Below, in pieces: positions 17,109 through 26,196 of a stretch of DNA of 64,000 bases. Location of the stretch: the NCBI RefSeq assembly GCF_019799905.1, contig NZ_JABGCI010000008.1:1-64000 (forward strand), in the 5' to 3' direction. A program made the position numbers and the translations under genes. The notes below the pieces were generated by a model. It saw only the letters and a program-made list of their open reading frames with translations. It was not told where the DNA came from and did not search any database. This stretch comes from Trujillonella endophytica (GTDB lineage: Bacteria > Actinomycetota > Actinomycetes > Mycobacteriales > Geodermatophilaceae). How positions within the stretch are numbered: position 1 is the stretch's first letter; every line of letters starts with the position of its first letter.

Positions 17109-19462
17109 GCGACCCGCTGCCCACACCGCTGGCCGGCGTCCGCGTCGTCGAGTTCTCCGCCGGGGTCCCCGCGGCCTACTGCGGGAAGCTCTTCGTCGAC
17201 GCGGGCGCCGACGTCGTCGCCGTCGAGCCCGACGGCGGTTCGCCGCTGCGCCGGTGGAGCGCCTCCGGCCGGCCGGTGCCCGAGGGCGGGCACGGTGCGC
17301 TGTTCGGGTTCCTGGCCGCCGGCAAGCGATCCGTCCCCGCCGGCCCCGGGACGGCGGAGCTGCTCGCCGACGTCGACCTGGTGATCACCGACGGGGCGCA
17401 CCAGGGGCTCCTCCCCGACACCGGACTCCGCCGGCACCCGGCGACGACCGTCGTCTCGCTCACCGCCTTCGGCCTGACCGGGCCGTACGCGGACCTCCCG
17501 GTGAACGAGTTCGTGCTGCAGGCGATGTGCGGCTCCATCGGCACCCGCGGGTGGCCGGGGGAGGAGCCGCTCCAGGCCGGCGGGCGGATCGGCGAGTGGG
17601 TCGCCGGCGTCTACGGGGCGGTCGCCGGGGCGGCCGCCCTGCGCCGCGCCCGCCGCACCGGGACCGGCGACACCGTCGACGTGTCCGCGTTCGAGGCCAT
17701 GGTCGTCACCATGGGCGGGCTGGGCGCCGTGCAGGCCCAACTGCTCGGGCCCGACCTCGCCCCGGCGCCGCGGATGATGGAGCTGCCGAGCATCGTGCCG
17801 ACGGCCGACGGGCTGGTCGGCTTCTGCACCGTCACCGCGCAGCAGTTCGCCGACTTCCTCGTGCTGATCGGCCGCCCCGAGCTGATCGGCGACCCCGCGC
17901 TGGCGTCCTTCGCCTCCCGGGTACAGCGGCGGCACGAGTTCCTCGCGATCGTCGAGGAGTGGGCGGCGAGCCGCACCACCGAGGAGATCGTCGCGTTCGC
18001 CGGCGCGCTGCGGATCCCCGTGGCGCCGATCGGCACCCCCGCGACCGTCGCCGGCATCGACCACTTCCGCGAGCGAGGGGTGTTCGTCGAGAACACCGAG
18101 GGCCTGCTCCAGCCGCGGGTGCCCTACCGCAGCGCGGCCTTCGCCACGGTGCCGCCGGGTCCCGTGCCCGCCGCGCACGCCGACGACGTGGCCTGGCCGG
18201 CGCGGGACCGCCCGGCCGTCGACGGCGATGCGGGGGAGCGGCCGCTGGCGGGCCTGCGCGTCGTCGACCTGACCGCGTTCTGGGCTGGGCCGGCCGGCAC
18301 GCACACCCTGGCCGCGCTCGGCGCCGACGTCGTCAAGCTCGAGGGCCTGCAGCGTCCCGACGGGATGCGGTTCTCCGGTGCCCGCCCGGCCAGCGAGGAC
18401 CTGTGGTGGGAGACCGGGCACCTGTTCCAGGCCTCGAACAGCGGCAAGCGCGGTGTGACCCTCGAGCTGAGCCGGCTCGAGGCCCGCGAGCTGGCACTGC
18501 GGCTCATCGCCGGCGCCGACCTGGTCATGGAGAACTTCTCGCCCCGGGTCATGGGCAACCTCGGTCTGGAGTACGACGACATCCGCGCGGCCAACCCCCG
18601 CGTGGTCGTCGTCCGGATGCCGGCCTTCGGGCTGGACGGTCCGTGGCGCGACCGCGTCGGCTTCGCCCAGACCATGGAGCAGGCCAGCGGCATGGCGTGG
18701 ATGACGGGCCGGCCCGACGGGCTGCCGCTGATCCCGCGCGGGGTCTGCGACCCCCTCGCCGGCCTGCACGCCGCGTTCGCCGCGATCGTCGCGCTCGAGG
18801 TCCGCGACGCCACCGGCTCGGGCATGCAGGTCGAGTCGACGATGGTCGAGACGGCCCTCACCGTCGCCGCGGAGGCGTTCCTCGAGGCCCAGGTCGGCGC
18901 CGAGCCGCGCCGCGACGGCAACCGCGGTCCCGGCGCGGCTCCCCAGGGGGTCTACCGGTGCGCCGGCGACGACGAGTGGGTCGCCGTCGCCGTGCTCGAC
19001 GACGGGGCCTGGACGCGGCTGACCGGCGTCCTGGGCCGCGCCGACCTGGCCGCGCGTCCCGACCTCGCCACCGAGGCCGGCCGGCGCGCCGCCGCGGAGG
19101 AGCTGGACGGGACGCTGCGGGCGTGGACGGCGGACCGCGACGTCGCCGACGCCGAGGCCTGCCTGCGGTCGGCCGGGATCGCCGCGGCGCGCGTCGCCGC
19201 GCCGGCCGACCTGGTCGCCGACCCCCAGCTGACGGCGCGCGGGTTCTGGGAGCAGGTCGACCACCCGGTGCTGGGCACCTTCGCGACGACGGCCATGCCG
19301 TTCCGGTTCGCCGGCCTGCCCGGGCCGTGGATCCCCGCGGCGGCCCCGACCCTCGGGCAGCACAACGACGAGGTCCTCGGCGGTGAGCTGGGGCTGGACG
19401 CCGGAGAGCTGGCCCGGCTGGCCGGGACCGGCGTCATCGGCACCCGCCCGGCCGGGCTCTGA
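17105..19462 (+). CDS. Fused double class III CoA transferase (two CaiB/BaiF domains), cassette 1
   Basis: This 785-residue protein is about twice the family length and contains two CaiB domains (about 8-370 and 380-780), each with the N-terminal G.RVV(E/D) strand and a GP...motif loop. At the position of the catalytic Asp, domain 1 has Glu (GPYADLPVNEF, E about 135) and domain 2 has Ala (GPWRDRVGFA). CaiB enzymes are normally interlocked homodimers, so this chain may be a pseudo-dimer with one altered active site or a CoA-binding protein without transferase activity. The GTG overlaps the amidohydrolase stop. A second fused protein is at 49017-51470. Confidence 0.87.
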   Translation: MSDPLPTPLAGVRVVEFSAGVPAAYCGKLFVDAGADVVAVEPDGGSPLRRWSASGRPVPEGGHGALFGFLAAGKRSVPAGPGTAELLADVDLVITDGAHQGLLPDTGLRRHPATTVVSLTAFGLTGPYADLPVNEFVLQAMCGSIGTRGWPGEEPLQAGGRIGEWVAGVYGAVAGAAALRRARRTGTGDTVDVSAFEAMVVTMGGLGAVQAQLLGPDLAPAPRMMELPSIVPTADGLVGFCTVTAQQFADFLVLIGRPELIGDPALASFASRVQRRHEFLAIVEEWAASRTTEEIVAFAGALRIPVAPIGTPATVAGIDHFRERGVFVENTEGLLQPRVPYRSAAFATVPPGPVPAAHADDVAWPARDRPAVDGDAGERPLAGLRVVDLTAFWAGPAGTHTLAALGADVVKLEGLQRPDGMRFSGARPASEDLWWETGHLFQASNSGKRGVTLELSRLEARELALRLIAGADLVMENFSPRVMGNLGLEYDDIRAANPRVVVVRMPAFGLDGPWRDRVGFAQTMEQASGMAWMTGRPDGLPLIPRGVCDPLAGLHAAFAAIVALEVRDATGSGMQVESTMVETALTVAAEAFLEAQVGAEPRRDGNRGPGAAPQGVYRCAGDDEWVAVAVLDDGAWTRLTGVLGRADLAARPDLATEAGRRAAAEELDGTLRAWTADRDVADAEACLRSAGIAAARVAAPADLVADPQLTARGFWEQVDHPVLGTFATTAMPFRFAGLPGPWIPAAAPTLGQHNDEVLGGELGLDAGELARLAGTGVIGTRPAGL

Positions 19463-19487
19463 CCGGACGACGACAGGAGAGCACCGA

Positions 19488-19814
19488 ATGGCCACCACCC
19501 TGTGCGTGCCACCGCGGCCGGGGGAGCTGTGCGCGCCCGTCACCGTCGAGCTGGCCGGCCCGCAGACGTTCCTCGAGATCACCTCCCGGCACCGGATCAC
19601 CGACGTCGTGCCGGACGAGGAGCGGGGCACGGTCGCGATGACCATCGAGCTCACCGACCCCGCGGAGTCGCGGTCGGTGCACGTCCGCTTCGACCTGCAG
19701 CCGGCCGACGCCGAGGTCGGTCCCCGCAGCCGGCTGCTGGCGCGCTACACCCACGCCGGCCGGCCGATGGCCGCGTACGGCACCTACCTCGGGGTCGTCT
19801 CCGACGAGAACTGA
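19488..19814 (+). CDS. Small conserved-looking protein of unknown function
   Basis: This is a 108-residue, acidic, apparently soluble beta-rich protein (APVTVELAGPQTFLEITSRH, SVHVRFDLQPADAEVG, RPMAAYGTYLGVVSDEN). It has no signal peptide, membrane segment or Cys cluster, and I do not recognise the family. The ATG at 19488 is supported by AGGAGAG seven bases upstream, 25 bp after the double CoA transferase stop. Its position between the CoA transferase and a dehydrogenase, in the same direction, suggests a small accessory or subunit role in that operon. Codon use is like its neighbours, so it is very likely real. Confidence 0.75.
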   Translation: MATTLCVPPRPGELCAPVTVELAGPQTFLEITSRHRITDVVPDEERGTVAMTIELTDPAESRSVHVRFDLQPADAEVGPRSRLLARYTHAGRPMAAYGTYLGVVSDEN

Positions 19815-19883
19815 GGCACGCCCCTCTGGGTCCCGCGCCGGGGACCGCCGCTGCAGTGCCGACCGACACGAGAGGAGCGACCG

Positions 19884-21170
19884 ATGGCGTGGGACTTCTC
19901 CACCGAGCCGGAGTTCCAGGAGAAGCTGGACTGGGCCCGCGAGTTCTGCCGGACCGAGGTGTCGCGGCTGGACCTGGTCTGGCCGCACGACCTCTACAAG
20001 CCGGTCACCGACCAGCAGCGGGCGATCGTCGACCCGCTCAAGCAGGCGGTGCGCGATGAGGGCCTGTGGGCGTGCCACCTCCGGCCCGAGCTCGGTGGCC
20101 AGGGGTACGGGCAGGTGAGGCTGGCGCTGCTCAACGAGATCCTCGGCCAGTACCGCTGGGCCCCGCGGATCTTCGGCACGGCGGCGCCGGACACCGGCAA
20201 CGCGGAGATCCTCGCCCACTACGGGACCGAGGAGCAGAAGCGGCGCTACCTCCAGCCGCTGCTCGCCGGGGACATCGTCTCCTGCTTCTCGATGACCGAA
20301 CCCCAGGGCGGCTCGGACCCGGGCGAGTTCACCACCCGGGCCGTGCGCGACGGCGACGACTGGGTGATCACCGGCACGAAGTACTACTCGTCCAACGCCC
20401 GCTGGGCGGAGTTCCTCATCGTCATGGCGGTCACCGACCCGGACGCGCCGCTGAAGCGGCGGATGTCGATGTTCCTCGTGCCGCGCGGGACGCCCGGGAT
20501 CGACATCGAGTTCGACAGCGCCCTGTGGGGCGAGGACGAGGGCACGCACGCCCTGATCGAGTACCGCGACGTCCGGGTCCCGGCCGACGCGATGCTCGGC
20601 GCCGAGGGCGACGCGTTCGGCGTCTCGCAGACCCGTCTCGGCGGTGGCCGCGTCCACCACGCCATGCGGGCGGTGGGCCAGGCGCAGAAGGCGCTGGACA
20701 TGATGGCCGAACGCGCGCTCTCCCGGCACACCCAGGGTGAGCTCCTCGCGCGGAAGCAGGCCGTGCAGATGATGCTCGCCGACTCCTACGCGCAGGTGCA
20801 GCAGTTCCGCCTCCTGGTGATGTACACCGCCTGGCAGATCGACGCGTTCGGGGACTACCAGCGGGTCCGCAAGGACATCTCCACCATCAAGTTCCTCACC
20901 GGGCAGGTCCTGCACGACGTCGCCCGGCGGGCGGTACACCTGCACGGCGCCCTCGGCGTGAGCGCCGAGATGCCCCTCATGGGCATCCTGCACAGCGGCG
21001 AGATCCTCGCCCTCACCGACGGGCCCGCCGAGGTGCACCAGTTCGTCGCCGCCCGCGAGCTGCTGCGCGACCACCAGCCGGCCGAGGGCCCGTGGCCGAG
21101 CGCGTACCTGCCGCCCCGCCGGGAGCAGGCCCGCCGGGAACTGGGGCTGGACCCGGTCAGCGGCCGTTGA
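19884..21170 (+). CDS. Acyl-CoA dehydrogenase
   Basis: This 428-residue protein shows SCFSMTEPQGGSDPGEFTTR (about 135-154) and WVITGTKYYSSNA for FAD and substrate binding, then RRMSMFLVPRGTPGIDIE. The C-terminal domain has VHLHGALGVSAEMPLMG and TDGPAEVHQFVAARELL. The family resembles ACAD10/11-like dehydrogenases rather than the paired types elsewhere in the island, so it probably works alone. It follows the small gene by 69 bp with GAGAGGAG before the ATG and ends the cassette 1 operon. Its last 14 bp overlap the convergent SDR gene. Confidence 0.9.
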   Translation: MAWDFSTEPEFQEKLDWAREFCRTEVSRLDLVWPHDLYKPVTDQQRAIVDPLKQAVRDEGLWACHLRPELGGQGYGQVRLALLNEILGQYRWAPRIFGTAAPDTGNAEILAHYGTEEQKRRYLQPLLAGDIVSCFSMTEPQGGSDPGEFTTRAVRDGDDWVITGTKYYSSNARWAEFLIVMAVTDPDAPLKRRMSMFLVPRGTPGIDIEFDSALWGEDEGTHALIEYRDVRVPADAMLGAEGDAFGVSQTRLGGGRVHHAMRAVGQAQKALDMMAERALSRHTQGELLARKQAVQMMLADSYAQVQQFRLLVMYTAWQIDAFGDYQRVRKDISTIKFLTGQVLHDVARRAVHLHGALGVSAEMPLMGILHSGEILALTDGPAEVHQFVAARELLRDHQPAEGPWPSAYLPPRREQARRELGLDPVSGR

Positions 21171-21924
21171 GGCTGCCGCCGTTGAGGTGGATGACCTGGC
21201 CGGTGACGAAGGCCCCGTAGCTGCTGCAGAGCCACACCGCCGCGCCGCCGACCTCCGCCGGCAGGCCCAGCCGCCGCACCGGCACCTCGGCGATCAGCGA
21301 CTCCAGGTGGCCCGAGGCGCGCTGCCCGACGTTCTCCATCAGCCCGAGCGCCAGGGCGTTGACCGTGACGCCCGAGGGGCCGACCTCGGTGGCGACGTGC
21401 CGGACCAGGCCCTCGATGCCGCTCTTGGCCGCGCCGTACGCGCTCACGCCGATCGCCAGCCCGCGCGACGACGCCCCGGACGAGATCTGCACGATCCGGC
21501 CCCAGCCCCGCTCGAGCTGCCCCGGCAGCACGGCGTGCACGACGCGCATCGAGGCGAGCATGTTGAGCTCGATCTGGCGCAGCCAGTCGTTCTCGGCGCT
21601 GTCGACGAAGGGGATCGTCCGCTGCCCCTCCGGCACGCCGGCGTTGTTCACCAGGATGTCGACCGGCCCGAGCTCACGGTCGATCCGGGCCAGCCCGTCG
21701 GCCAGGGCCGCGGCGTCGGTGACGTCGAACGGCGCGGCGACCGCCCGGCCGCCGGCGTCGCCGATCGCGCCGGCCACCGACTCGGCCCGCTCGGCGTGCA
21801 GGTCGTTGACCGCCACCCGCGCGCCCGCCGCGGCGAGCTCGCGGGCGATGCCCTCGCCGACGCTGCGCCCGGCGCCCGTCACCAGGGCGGTGCGCCCGGT
21901 GAGGTCGAAGCCGCCGCCGCTCAC
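21157..21924 (-). CDS. Short-chain dehydrogenase/reductase (SDR)
   Basis: This 255-residue classical SDR has the cofactor motif TGAGRSVGEG (about 16-25), an acidic residue after beta-2 (NDLHAERAE, which could favour NAD(H)), NNAGVPEG, and the catalytic Ser-Tyr-Lys set in ISSGASSRG and SAYGAAKSG. It probably oxidises a hydroxyacyl-CoA or reduces a ketone, like FabG-type enzymes. The GTG start overlaps the upstream gene's stop by 4 bp (TCAC on the plus strand), so it is the last gene of a three-gene coupled operon with the UGSC proteins. Confidence 0.9.
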   Translation of the reverse strand: MSGGGFDLTGRTALVTGAGRSVGEGIARELAAAGARVAVNDLHAERAESVAGAIGDAGGRAVAAPFDVTDAAALADGLARIDRELGPVDILVNNAGVPEGQRTIPFVDSAENDWLRQIELNMLASMRVVHAVLPGQLERGWGRIVQISSGASSRGLAIGVSAYGAAKSGIEGLVRHVATEVGPSGVTVNALALGLMENVGQRASGHLESLIAEVPVRRLGLPAEVGGAAVWLCSSYGAFVTGQVIHLNGGSLNGR

Positions 21925-22955
21925 GCGACCGGCCGGGTCTGCGTGCGCGTCGTCCCCCAGCTGTGCAGCGCCGCCGCGTGCAGCCCGCCGAGCCCCCCGG
22001 CGACCACGACCAGCACGTCCTCCCAGCGGCGGGCCAGCGGCACCCGGCCCCGCTCGTCGACCTGGCCGTACTCCCTGAAGAGCGCCTGGTGCTGCTCGGT
22101 GAACTCCTCGAGCGGCACGGAGGCGTACGACCACAGGATGCGGGCGACCTCGTCGACGTCGGGATGGCGGCGGCCGATGATCTCCGCCCACACGGGGTTG
22201 ATCGCCACCAGGACCTCGGCGAAGGCCAGCTGGGCGATGTAGCCGTTGGCGCCGGTGTGGGCCAGCGCGCGGCCGAGGTGGTGCAGCAGGACGTCGGCGT
22301 CGGTGGCGGCGAGGTTGATGACGTTGGCGGTGCCCATCGAGCCGAACGTCGTGACCGCGTTCCCCGGGACGCCGCGCCGTTCGGCCAGCGGCGCCCAGGG
22401 GGAGCGCTCCTCCCACTCGGCGAAGACGACGCCGCAGACCCGGCCGGGCTGGCCGAAGGTGCTCTGGGAGGTCAGCCCGATCCGCTGCCCGGCCACGTTG
22501 CGCATGACCAGCCGCAGCGCCCGGCCGATCGAGGCCGCGTTCCCGTCCGCGCCGCCGAGGCAGCCGGCGCCGAACGGGATGCCGAGCGAGTGCCGGATCG
22601 GCCCGTTGACCAGCAGTGCGGGCACCACCGAACCCGTGGTCGTGTTCAGCCCGTGCAGCTCGAAGGCCGGGTCGGCGACGGCGGCGACCGCTGCGGCGAG
22701 CAGCGGCATCGCGGCGGCCGGGGCGCCGGCCATCACGGCGTTGACGGCCAGCTTCTCCGCGGTCACCGGGGCGTGCGACGGCGGCAGCGCCGCGATCACC
22801 TCCGTGCCGTCGAAGCCCCCGGCGGAGAGGTGGGCGGCCACGCGCTCCTCGGTCGGCGGCACGAGCGGCAGCCCGTCGCTCCACCCCCGCTCGCGGGCGA
22901 AGGCGTCGAAGTCCTCGTGACCGGCCGGCGCCCGGAGGCGGGTCGCCGCGGTCAC
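21921..22955 (-). CDS. Uncharacterised conserved protein of the UGSC operon
   Basis: This 344-residue soluble protein contains HEDFDAFARERGWSDGLPLV near the N-terminus, a long Ala-rich helical stretch, then NTTTGSVVPALLVNGPIR, GAGCLGGADGNAASIGRAL and NAVTTFGSMGTANVINLAA. I do not recognise a catalytic signature. The Gly-rich loops and single conserved-looking Cys could form an active site. It is coupled on both sides by 4-bp overlaps, to the NifU/UGSC protein upstream and the SDR downstream. This strongly implies a shared pathway or complex. Confidence 0.8.
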   Translation of the reverse strand: MTAATRLRAPAGHEDFDAFARERGWSDGLPLVPPTEERVAAHLSAGGFDGTEVIAALPPSHAPVTAEKLAVNAVMAGAPAAAMPLLAAAVAAVADPAFELHGLNTTTGSVVPALLVNGPIRHSLGIPFGAGCLGGADGNAASIGRALRLVMRNVAGQRIGLTSQSTFGQPGRVCGVVFAEWEERSPWAPLAERRGVPGNAVTTFGSMGTANVINLAATDADVLLHHLGRALAHTGANGYIAQLAFAEVLVAINPVWAEIIGRRHPDVDEVARILWSYASVPLEEFTEQHQALFREYGQVDERGRVPLARRWEDVLVVVAGGLGGLHAAALHSWGTTRTQTRPVA

Positions 22956-23794
22956 GCGGCGCCCACCGGCACGCCCGTCGTCGCACCGAGCGTCGCCAGC
23001 AGCGCCGGGTAGAGCTCCCGCGCGGCTGCCCGCACCTCGTCGTCGCCGAGGTTGTTCGCCGCGAACGGCAGCACCACCAGCCGCAGCCCCGGCCGGCCCT
23101 GGTCGGTGGCCAGCGCGCGGGCCAGGACCTCGAAGTTCGCGGTCACCGCGACCACGGTGGGCAGGCCGGCGGCGAGGCCGGTGAGGCCGTCGAGCACGCT
23201 CCAGGAGGTGCAGCTGCCGCAGTTGCCCAGCCCGGAGACGAGGACGTCGACCCCGCCGACGAACGCCTCGTACTCCGCCTGCGCACGCTCGCCCTCGGCA
23301 CCCTTGAGCCCCTGCTGCCGGCGCCACCGGGTGACGACGGCACCGGCGGCCTCGAGCTCGCGGGTCCACTCCTCGACCGTGACGTCCCAGGCCGGCCAGA
23401 GGACGTCGACGCGGAAGCCGACGCGGCGCCCGGCCAGCGGGCCGGCCTCCGGCCCGGGGTCGGGGTCGCCGGCGGGGACCTCGCCGGTCGGGTCGAGCAC
23501 GGTCAGCTCTGCCGCGGCCGCCGCCGGACCCGGTGGGGGAGCGGGAGCCGCCCGGGGGTCGTGGAGAGCGATGCGGGACACCCCGGGGACCTCCCGCCGC
23601 AGCGTCGCCTCGACGACGTCGCGCAGGCGGTCGGGCGGCAGCACGCAGTCGGCGCAGGAGACGTCGTCGAGGTGGAGCGAGAGCCCGACCGCGCCGCCGT
23701 CCTCGTCGACCGCCGTCAGCCGGAGGGCCGCGCCGTCGCCCTCGAACATGGCCGAGAGGCCGGCCACCGCCGTCTCCACGAGTCGCCGGTCCAT
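22952..23794 (-). CDS. NifU C-terminal-like domain fused to a UGSC-family (Cys form) domain
   Basis: Residues 1-80 resemble the NifU C-terminal fold, with SCADCVLPPDRLRDVVEATL giving the CxxC. A Pro/Ala-rich linker (about 84-120) leads to a second domain (about 123-280). This has VDVLVSGLGNCGSCTSWSV, where CGSC stands in the place of the U-G-S-C motif of UGSC proteins, some of which are selenoproteins. Here both positions use TGC (plus-strand complement 23211-23222), so no selenocysteine is needed. A redox or thiol role is likely; the substrate is unknown. The ATG at 23794 begins the operon, and a palindrome lies 31 bp upstream. Confidence 0.8.
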   Translation of the reverse strand: MDRRLVETAVAGLSAMFEGDGAALRLTAVDEDGGAVGLSLHLDDVSCADCVLPPDRLRDVVEATLRREVPGVSRIALHDPRAAPAPPPGPAAAAAELTVLDPTGEVPAGDPDPGPEAGPLAGRRVGFRVDVLWPAWDVTVEEWTRELEAAGAVVTRWRRQQGLKGAEGERAQAEYEAFVGGVDVLVSGLGNCGSCTSWSVLDGLTGLAAGLPTVVAVTANFEVLARALATDQGRPGLRLVVLPFAANNLGDDEVRAAARELYPALLATLGATTGVPVGAA

Positions 23795-23824
23795 CGGCCC
23801 GCTCCCTCCGTCGTCCGTGCGGGT

Positions 23825-23844
23825 GTCATCTTTGTACTGATGAC
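23825..23844. promoter_or_regulatory. Palindromic operator upstream of the UGSC operon
   Basis: GTCATC and GATGAC are perfect 6-bp arms around TTTGTACT. The site lies 31-50 bp before the ATG of the NifU/UGSC gene and just after the end of the PadR-like regulator gene, which is the nearest candidate to bind it. Confidence 0.5.
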
Positions 23845-23869
23845 GGCGCGGCGCCAGAGGGTGCCCGGC

Positions 23870-24583
23870 TCAGGGTCCGGACTGCGGGCGGTGGTCGTCC
23901 CGTTCGCCGGTTCCCGCGACCCGGCGGCGCAGCTCGCCCCGCGGGCGGGTGACCTCCAGCCCCGCGCGCCCCGGGTCGACGTCGGCGATCCGGTCGCGCA
24001 GCTGACGGACGTTGCCGTGCTCGAAGTGCGCGGCGCGCAGGAGGTACTCGCCCAGCGCCAGGCGGGAGTGCAGCTCGGGCTCGGCGTCGAGGCCCAGCTC
24101 GTGCATCCGCCGCCGGCTCCACACGAGGTCGGCGATCTGCTCCTCCAGCTGCGCGAGCCGGCGGTCGAGCGTGCCCACGAGCTCGTGCGGCTCGGTGAAG
24201 TGCCCGAAGTAGACCCGCAGCAGCGCCGGGTCCTTCAGTACCACCGGCTCGTCGGCCGCCGGCGCCGCGGCCCAGCGCCGGACGAGCTCCTCGCCCGGGC
24301 CGGTGGTGCGGTACACGATGCTGCGGCGGACCCGGCCCAGGCGGACCTCGCGCTCGGTGACCAGGCCCAGGTCGCGGAGCCGGAACAGCTCGCGGCGGAT
24401 GTGGCTGACGGCGGGGGACCAGTAGAACCAGCGCAGGGTGTAGTCGCAGCGCTTCTTGATCTCCGCGGCGGTCAGCTCCTCGTCGAGCGTCGCGAGGATG
24501 CCGAGCACCGTGTAGGCGGTCGTGGGCAGCGCGTCGCCGGCCCCCGGTCCCGGAGGGCCTGCTGCCGAGGAGGGCTCACCCAC
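23870..24583 (-). CDS. PadR-like transcriptional regulator
   Basis: This 237-residue protein has an N-terminal winged helix (about 22-95): TAYTVLGILATLDEELTAAE, then SPAVSHIRRELFRLRDLGLV and the wing TEREVRLGRVRRSIVYRTT. A C-terminal helical dimerisation part (about 115-200) includes TLDRRLAQLEEQIADLVW, typical of PadR-family coiled coils. These proteins usually repress stress or catabolic genes and sense small molecules. The gene precedes the UGSC operon in the same direction and is divergent from the CoA ligase, so it may control either. The GTG at 24583 is the first possible start with sensible composition. Confidence 0.8.
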   Translation of the reverse strand: MGEPSSAAGPPGPGAGDALPTTAYTVLGILATLDEELTAAEIKKRCDYTLRWFYWSPAVSHIRRELFRLRDLGLVTEREVRLGRVRRSIVYRTTGPGEELVRRWAAAPAADEPVVLKDPALLRVYFGHFTEPHELVGTLDRRLAQLEEQIADLVWSRRRMHELGLDAEPELHSRLALGEYLLRAAHFEHGNVRQLRDRIADVDPGRAGLEVTRPRGELRRRVAGTGERDDHRPQSGP

Positions 24584-24683
24584 CCGGCCAGCCTAGTGGC
24601 GGCGCCCGCGGGCCCGGATCGAGCACTGCCCATCTTCACCATCATTGGTTAGATTGCCCCTCGAGGCGACGAGGAGGTCCCCC

Positions 24684-26171
24684 GTGGGCAGCAGCACCAC
24701 CACCGACTTCAGCACCCTGATCCGCGAGCGGCTCGCGGCCTACGGCAGCGACCCGGTCATCGAGTTCGAGGGGACCTGGTACACCGGCGAGGACCTGGTC
24801 GGCATCAGCGGCCGGATCGAGGAGCTCGCCCGCGCCGCCGGGGTCGCGGAGGACGCGCCGGTGGCGCTCGTCGTCCGCAACCGGGTGCCGCACGCCGCCG
24901 CGATGATCGGGCTGGTCGGCGCCGCCCGGTCCTTCGCCCTCGTCTACGCGTTCCAGTCCCCGGAGGGGATGGCCCGCGACGTCGACCGGCTGCGGCCGGC
25001 GGTCCTCGTCGCCGACCGCGAGGACTGGACGGCGCCGGTGGTCGAGGCCGCCGGCCGCTGCGGGACCGTCGGCATCGCGCTCTCCCTGGACGGCGACCGC
25101 GTGACGCTGGTCGACGGGCTGGCGACCCCCGGCCCCGGGCCGTTCGCCGAGGCGCCCCCCGAGCCCTCGGTCCAGGTGCTGACCAGTGGCACCACCGGCC
25201 CGCCGAAGCGGATCTCCATCCGGATGCCCGTGCTCGAGCACGCCGCGAAGAGCGCGCTGGTGACCCGGCGGCCCGGCGATCCCACGCCGTCGGTGGTGTT
25301 CGCCCCGTTCGGCGGGATCAGCGGCGTCTGCAGCCTGATCGCCGTCCCGTACGCCGGCGGCCGCACCGTGCTGCTGGAGAAGTTCACGGTCGAGGGGCTC
25401 GTCGACGTGGTGAAGCGGTTCCGGCTGCGGGCCCTGGGCGGCCCGCCGGCGGTGATCCGCATGATCCTCGGCGCCCACGTGCCCAAGGAGGACCTCGCGT
25501 CGGTGCAGGTCTACATGGGCGGCGCCGGTCCGCTGGAGCCGGAGCTCAAGCAGCGCTTCGAGGAGGAGTACGGCGTCGCGGTGCTGTGGTCCTACGGCGC
25601 CACCGAGTTCGCCGGTGGCGTCCTCACCTGGACGCCGGACCTCTACCGCGAGTACGGCGCGGCCAAGCGGGCGAGCTCGGGCAGGCCCTGGCCCGGCGCC
25701 GAGGTGCGCATCGTCGACCCGGCCACGGGGGAGGAGCTGCCGCCCGGGGAGCAGGGGATCCTCGAGGCGCGGGTGGCCCTGGTCGGCGACGACTGGATCC
25801 GGACCAACGACATCGCCTCCCGGGACGAGGACGGCTTCTTCTACCTCCACGGCCGGGCCGACGGCGCCATCAACCGCGGCGGGTTCAAGGTGCTGCCCGA
25901 GACGGTCATCTCGACGCTGGTCGAGCACCCCGCCGTGCAGGACGCCGGCGTCGTCGGCGCGCCGGACGAGCGGCTGGGGGAGGTGCCCTTCGCCGCGGTC
26001 GAGCTCGTCGCCGGCGCGCAGCCGCCCACGGAGGAGGAGCTGAAGCAGTTCGTCCGCGACCGGCTCCCCGCCTACAGCGTCCCCGCGCGCATCCGGGTGG
26101 TCGACCGGCTGCCGCGCACGGGCTCGCTCAAGGTGAGCGTCGAGGGGGTCCGCGCCCTGGCCGGGGGCTGA
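24684..26171 (+). CDS. AMP-dependent acyl-CoA synthetase/ligase
   Basis: This 495-residue adenylating enzyme has the P-loop LTSGTTGPPKRISI (about 169-182), the ATP/substrate motif WSYGATEFAGG, the hinge region NDIASRDEDGFFYLHGRADG, GGFKVLPETVISTL, and a C-terminal TGSLKVS with the catalytic Lys. It activates a carboxylic acid to acyl-CoA through acyl-AMP and is a likely entry point of the pathway, beside the CoA transferases. The GTG at 24684 is chosen because GAGGAGG lies directly upstream; a longer frame from 24645 lacks this. An AT-rich stretch ACCATCATTGGTTAGATTG (24638-24656) is the probable promoter. Confidence 0.92.
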   Translation: MGSSTTTDFSTLIRERLAAYGSDPVIEFEGTWYTGEDLVGISGRIEELARAAGVAEDAPVALVVRNRVPHAAAMIGLVGAARSFALVYAFQSPEGMARDVDRLRPAVLVADREDWTAPVVEAAGRCGTVGIALSLDGDRVTLVDGLATPGPGPFAEAPPEPSVQVLTSGTTGPPKRISIRMPVLEHAAKSALVTRRPGDPTPSVVFAPFGGISGVCSLIAVPYAGGRTVLLEKFTVEGLVDVVKRFRLRALGGPPAVIRMILGAHVPKEDLASVQVYMGGAGPLEPELKQRFEEEYGVAVLWSYGATEFAGGVLTWTPDLYREYGAAKRASSGRPWPGAEVRIVDPATGEELPPGEQGILEARVALVGDDWIRTNDIASRDEDGFFYLHGRADGAINRGGFKVLPETVISTLVEHPAVQDAGVVGAPDERLGEVPFAAVELVAGAQPPTEEELKQFVRDRLPAYSVPARIRVVDRLPRTGSLKVSVEGVRALAGG

Positions 26172-26196
26172 GATCCGCCGTGCCATCCTGACGGCC

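Noticed and set aside
23205..23228. Possible selenocysteine in the UGSC motif
   Set aside because: The motif codons are TGC at both ends, with no in-frame TGA, so this is the Cys form.
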